Assembly: GCF_937616625.2 (NCBI RefSeq)
Contig: NC_065571.1
Location: forward strand, 45,865,651 to 45,929,650
Length of the DNA stretch: 64,000 nt
Direction: 5' to 3'
Source: Mercurialis annua
Lineage: Eukaryota > Streptophyta > Magnoliopsida > Malpighiales > Euphorbiaceae
Positions 61,567 through 64,000 of this stretch are shown here, in pieces. The notes under the pieces are model-generated. The model was not told the origin of the DNA. It saw only the letters and a list, made by a program, of their open reading frames with translations, and ran no database searches. How positions within the stretch are numbered: the first letter of the stretch is position 1; every line of letters starts with the position of its first letter. Position numbers and translations under genes: made by a program.

Positions 61567-62200
61567 TATCATTACTAAAAAGCAGATTTTCCGTCGGGAA
61601 ATGCATTCCCGACGGATTTGTCCGTCGGCAAATGTGGCGTCGCTAAATAGAAATGGGGAAGGGAACAGGGGGAATGGCGAGGAACGCTTGAAACGGCGGG
61701 GAACAGGCGGGGAACGGCGGGGAACAGGCGGGGACCAGCGGGGAATGGGAGGTAACGGCGCTGTGGTTTTTAAAAAAAGAGAACTGAAATTGAAAAAAAA
61801 AATAGAAATGGGGAAGGCGTTGTGGTTTTTTAAGTTGCTATCCGTCGCTAAAAACAATAAATTTCGTCGCTAACCGTCAACAAAACGGTGCGTTTCGTTG
61901 ACGGATCACTTTAGCGACGGATTGTTCAATCTGTTGCTAAATTTAGCGACAGGTTGACCAATCCGTCGCTAAGCATGGTTAAGTGAAACGGTGTCTGTCG
62001 CTACATTTAGCGACGGATTGAACCATCCGTCGCTAAAGTGGTCGTAGAAAATGGCGGGCTTGCTCCCGCCATTTAAATCTGATGGGTTAGCGACGGATTG
62101 TTCAATCCGTCGCTGATTCCGTCAGGAAGAGTGATTTAGCGACGGATTTTACATCCGTCGGTAAAATCCGTCGCTAAATCACTGCTTTTTAGTAGTGTAT
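61567..62200. mobile_element. Non-autonomous CACTA element
   Basis: The element at 61570-62197 ends AGCAGT...TTTTAGTAGTG, the inverted form of CACTACTAAAAAGCA. The left end has one change (CATTACTAAAAAGCA). Flanks are TAT on both sides, the 3-bp duplication of CACTA transposons. Inside are many direct and inverted subterminal repeats TAGCGACGGATT / AATCCGTCGCTA, where the transposase of such elements binds. A G-rich minisatellite lies at 61690-61760. The 90-codon frames on both strands come from that minisatellite. Confidence 0.85.
61655..61760. repeat. G-rich minisatellite in the CACTA element
   Basis: GGCGGGGAAC(A/G) words are repeated about six times with small changes. The reading frames through it (Gly/Arg-rich on plus, Pro/Arg-rich on minus) are repeat artefacts. 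Confidence 0.7.
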
Positions 62201-62933
62201 ATGAGATTATGAGTTCTATATCAGTAATTTTTTTGTGTGGTTAACATGTGAATTGAACACTCAAAAATAAATCAAATAAAATATATTTTGAGAGTTTTAA
62301 AATTGAACAAAAATGGCTTAAAAATTATGTAGATGCAAGATTTCTATAATTAAAATCAAGAAAATAAAAGTAAATATCTATAATTTATACGATATTAATA
62401 GAAAATATATTTGACAAAATTTGATACAAATTAGATAACTACTTCATACAGATAAATTTTAATTGTTATTAAATTTTTATAAATAATAATTCAACAATAA
62501 AAAATAAAATTAATCAGTAATTATATAAGACATATTATAAAAGTTACAAATATAAAATTATAAAAAAATTCAAATTGATCAGTAATTATATAAAACATAT
62601 TATAAAAAAGTTACAAATAGTAAAATATTATAAAAAACAATCATTTGTCTGTATGATATTGAAAAAGTAAAAATAAAATAAGAATTTACTTGAAAAATAC
62701 ATACTTGATAATGAATAAAGAAGAATATTAGTTTCAACAAATTCAATTCTCTATTTGATTTGTTTCTATAACACATCTCCAAGCATGTATGTCGTATCTA
62801 TAGCAAGAACAAATCAATTTAATCAAAAAAAGGTTCATTAGTTTAGTTATATTTTGGACATAAGTGAATAATGGGTTTGATAAAGCAATTCATATGAGCT
62901 ATGACACAATTGTTGAGCATAAAAACAAGGGGC
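62201..62933. other. AT-rich intergenic DNA
   Basis: No gene. Near 62506-62610, AATCAGTAATTATATAARAC with ATATTATAAAAAAGTTACAA-type sequence occurs twice as an imperfect direct repeat. Confidence 0.45.
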
Positions 62934-63712
62934 GATGACAAAAATACCTAAAATTTTAAAAATATTTACAAAAGTACCAATAAACTTTTTTTATTTACAA
63001 AAATACGACTGATTTAAAATTAATTACAAAAGTACCAAAAAATGAAAATTAATTACAAAAGTACGATTTGTATAATGTCGGTATAATTATGGTATAATTT
63101 TGGAATACTAAAACTATAAATCAGATAATTTAAAAATAATATTTAGTTTATTATTGGTATAATTTCAGTATATTTTCGGTATATCGATTATAAATTTTTA
63201 TAGATTTTTTCTAGTTGATAACATGTATATTTTTTTTTATATATACTTTTCACTATAGTTGGTAAATGAACTAGAGAATTTGTATATTGTTGGTATAATT
63301 TTATTATATTGTTAGGTTAATATTTAGTATGCGATGTGGTGTAATGTTAATGTAATAATAAAATTTCAGTATATTTTGATGTGTACACTTTTGGTATACT
63401 GTTGATATAATTTTAGTATATTATTAATTTAATTTTTAGTATACGATTTGATGTAATTTTGGTAAATTTCTATTTAATATTAATAAAATCTCAGTATGTA
63501 TAATGTCGGTATAATTTTGGTATCATGTTGATATAATGTTAGTTTATTAGTATACTGACAGTATACCCACAGTATACACCGTATGTTTGATATTATTTTT
63601 TATTTTTTTGTACTTTTGTAAATATTATTAATATTTTTGTAAATGAAAAAAGTCAACATGTAGTTTTGTAATTATTTTCATTTTTTTTGGTAAATGGTGT
63701 AATTTTCTCTAA
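62934..63712. repeat. AT-rich repeat block with TATAC/GTATA words, possible foldback element
   Basis: The outer parts (TATTTACAAAAGTACCAATA near 62970, and its approximate reverse near 63605-63640, CTTTTGTAAATATT) are inverted copies. Between them is a block of loosely periodic words such as GGTATAATTTTGGTAT and TCAGTATATTTTGGTA. Ends and duplication are unclear; no coding capacity. Confidence 0.45.
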
Positions 63713-63740
63713 AAAGAATTCATATTGCAGTCGTTTTTTT

Positions 63741-64000
63741 TAGAGGTGGCAAATAGATGCCGAACCCGAGCACCCAACCCAACTCGCCCAAAGAAATACA
63801 ACCCATTTGCACCCAAAAAAAGTTTGGGTAATTTTTGATCCAACCCATTTTAGCCCAAAATTTTTTGGGCTAAAATGGGTTTATAAGAATGACCCAATGG
63901 GTGAAATTAAGTCCAAACAAATTTCAATATGAAGAGTATTTGAGTTTTTAAAATAATATTTATAAGTTGTATAATTTATTTTTCAAAATAATTTTTTCCA
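63741..64000. mobile_element. Left end of a hAT-type element, cut by the window edge
   Basis: TAGAGGTGGCAAA at 63741 is a common plant hAT MITE terminus. It is followed by AACCCA / GGGTT-type repeats and the palindromic AGCCCAAAATTTTTTGGGCT. The other end lies outside the window. Confidence 0.65.

Noticed and set aside
61564..61873. Overlapping Gly/Arg-rich (+) and Pro/Arg-rich (-) frames
   Set aside because: Both come from the G-rich minisatellite inside the CACTA element.
1..64000. CRISPR arrays, bacterial operons, organelle insertions, tRNA or rRNA genes
   Set aside because: Nothing in the repeats or composition supports any of these; the window is plant nuclear DNA. A tRNA scan was not possible by eye, so a lone tRNA gene cannot be excluded.

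Overview
This is AT-rich nuclear DNA of a plant, almost certainly a eudicot. Coding sequence is sparse, genes carry many introns, a canonical plant miR319 hairpin is present, and most of the rest is plant transposable elements (LINE, Ty3/gypsy LTR, MULE, PIF/Harbinger, hAT, CACTA, Stowaway-type and Helitron-like pieces). The species cannot be named from the sequence.

Only four host loci are well supported. (1) A small intronless gene for a RALF-like secreted peptide at 3777-4121 (+). (2) A MIR319 precursor at about 25031-25228 (+), with the mature miRNA on the 3' arm. (3) A nine-exon gene at 39753-44931 (-) for an 873-aa BRD7/9-type bromodomain protein with a repetitive C-terminal half. (4) A nineteen-exon gene at 47176-60158 (-) for a complete 724-aa mitochondrial half-size ABC transporter of the ATM3/ABCB25 type. 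Genes 3 and 4 are in tandem on the minus strand, about 2.2 kb apart. I joined their exons by hand with GT-AG junctions, and reading frame is kept through every junction.

Layout. 1-6.8 kb: end of a LINE, several MITEs with clear target-site duplications, the RALF-like gene and a poly(A)-tailed retroposon. 6.8-10.1 kb: a LINE piece, then an old reverse-oriented gypsy LTR split by two MITEs. 10.1-21.3 kb: a nested insertion, in which a 9.3-kb LTR retrotransposon with 2.35-kb LTRs and a 5-bp duplication (AAAGC) sits inside a minus-strand LINE. 21.3-23.3 kb: Helitron-like end, 5'-truncated LINE with a 17-bp duplication, hAT-type MITE. 23.3-25.3 kb: MIR319 locus. 25.3-29.4 kb: AT-rich intergenic DNA. 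29.4-33.7 kb: decayed Tat-type gypsy gag invaded by a PIF/Harbinger element that carries a Stowaway MITE and a tandem repeat. 36.1-39.2 kb: decayed MULE with a Harbinger-type MITE inside. 39.7-60.2 kb: the two large genes, each with a MITE in an intron. 60.2-64 kb: AT-rich DNA with a Helitron-like end, a non-autonomous CACTA element and the start of another hAT element.

The host genes have no evident shared pathway. The most unusual items are the young LTR element whose only gene is a gag with three stop codons, the RALF-like peptide with a long charged tail, the six-copy repeat and C-terminal LDLQL motif in the bromodomain protein, and a hAT-type element in an ATM3 intron that seems to carry a piece of another gene's 5' end.
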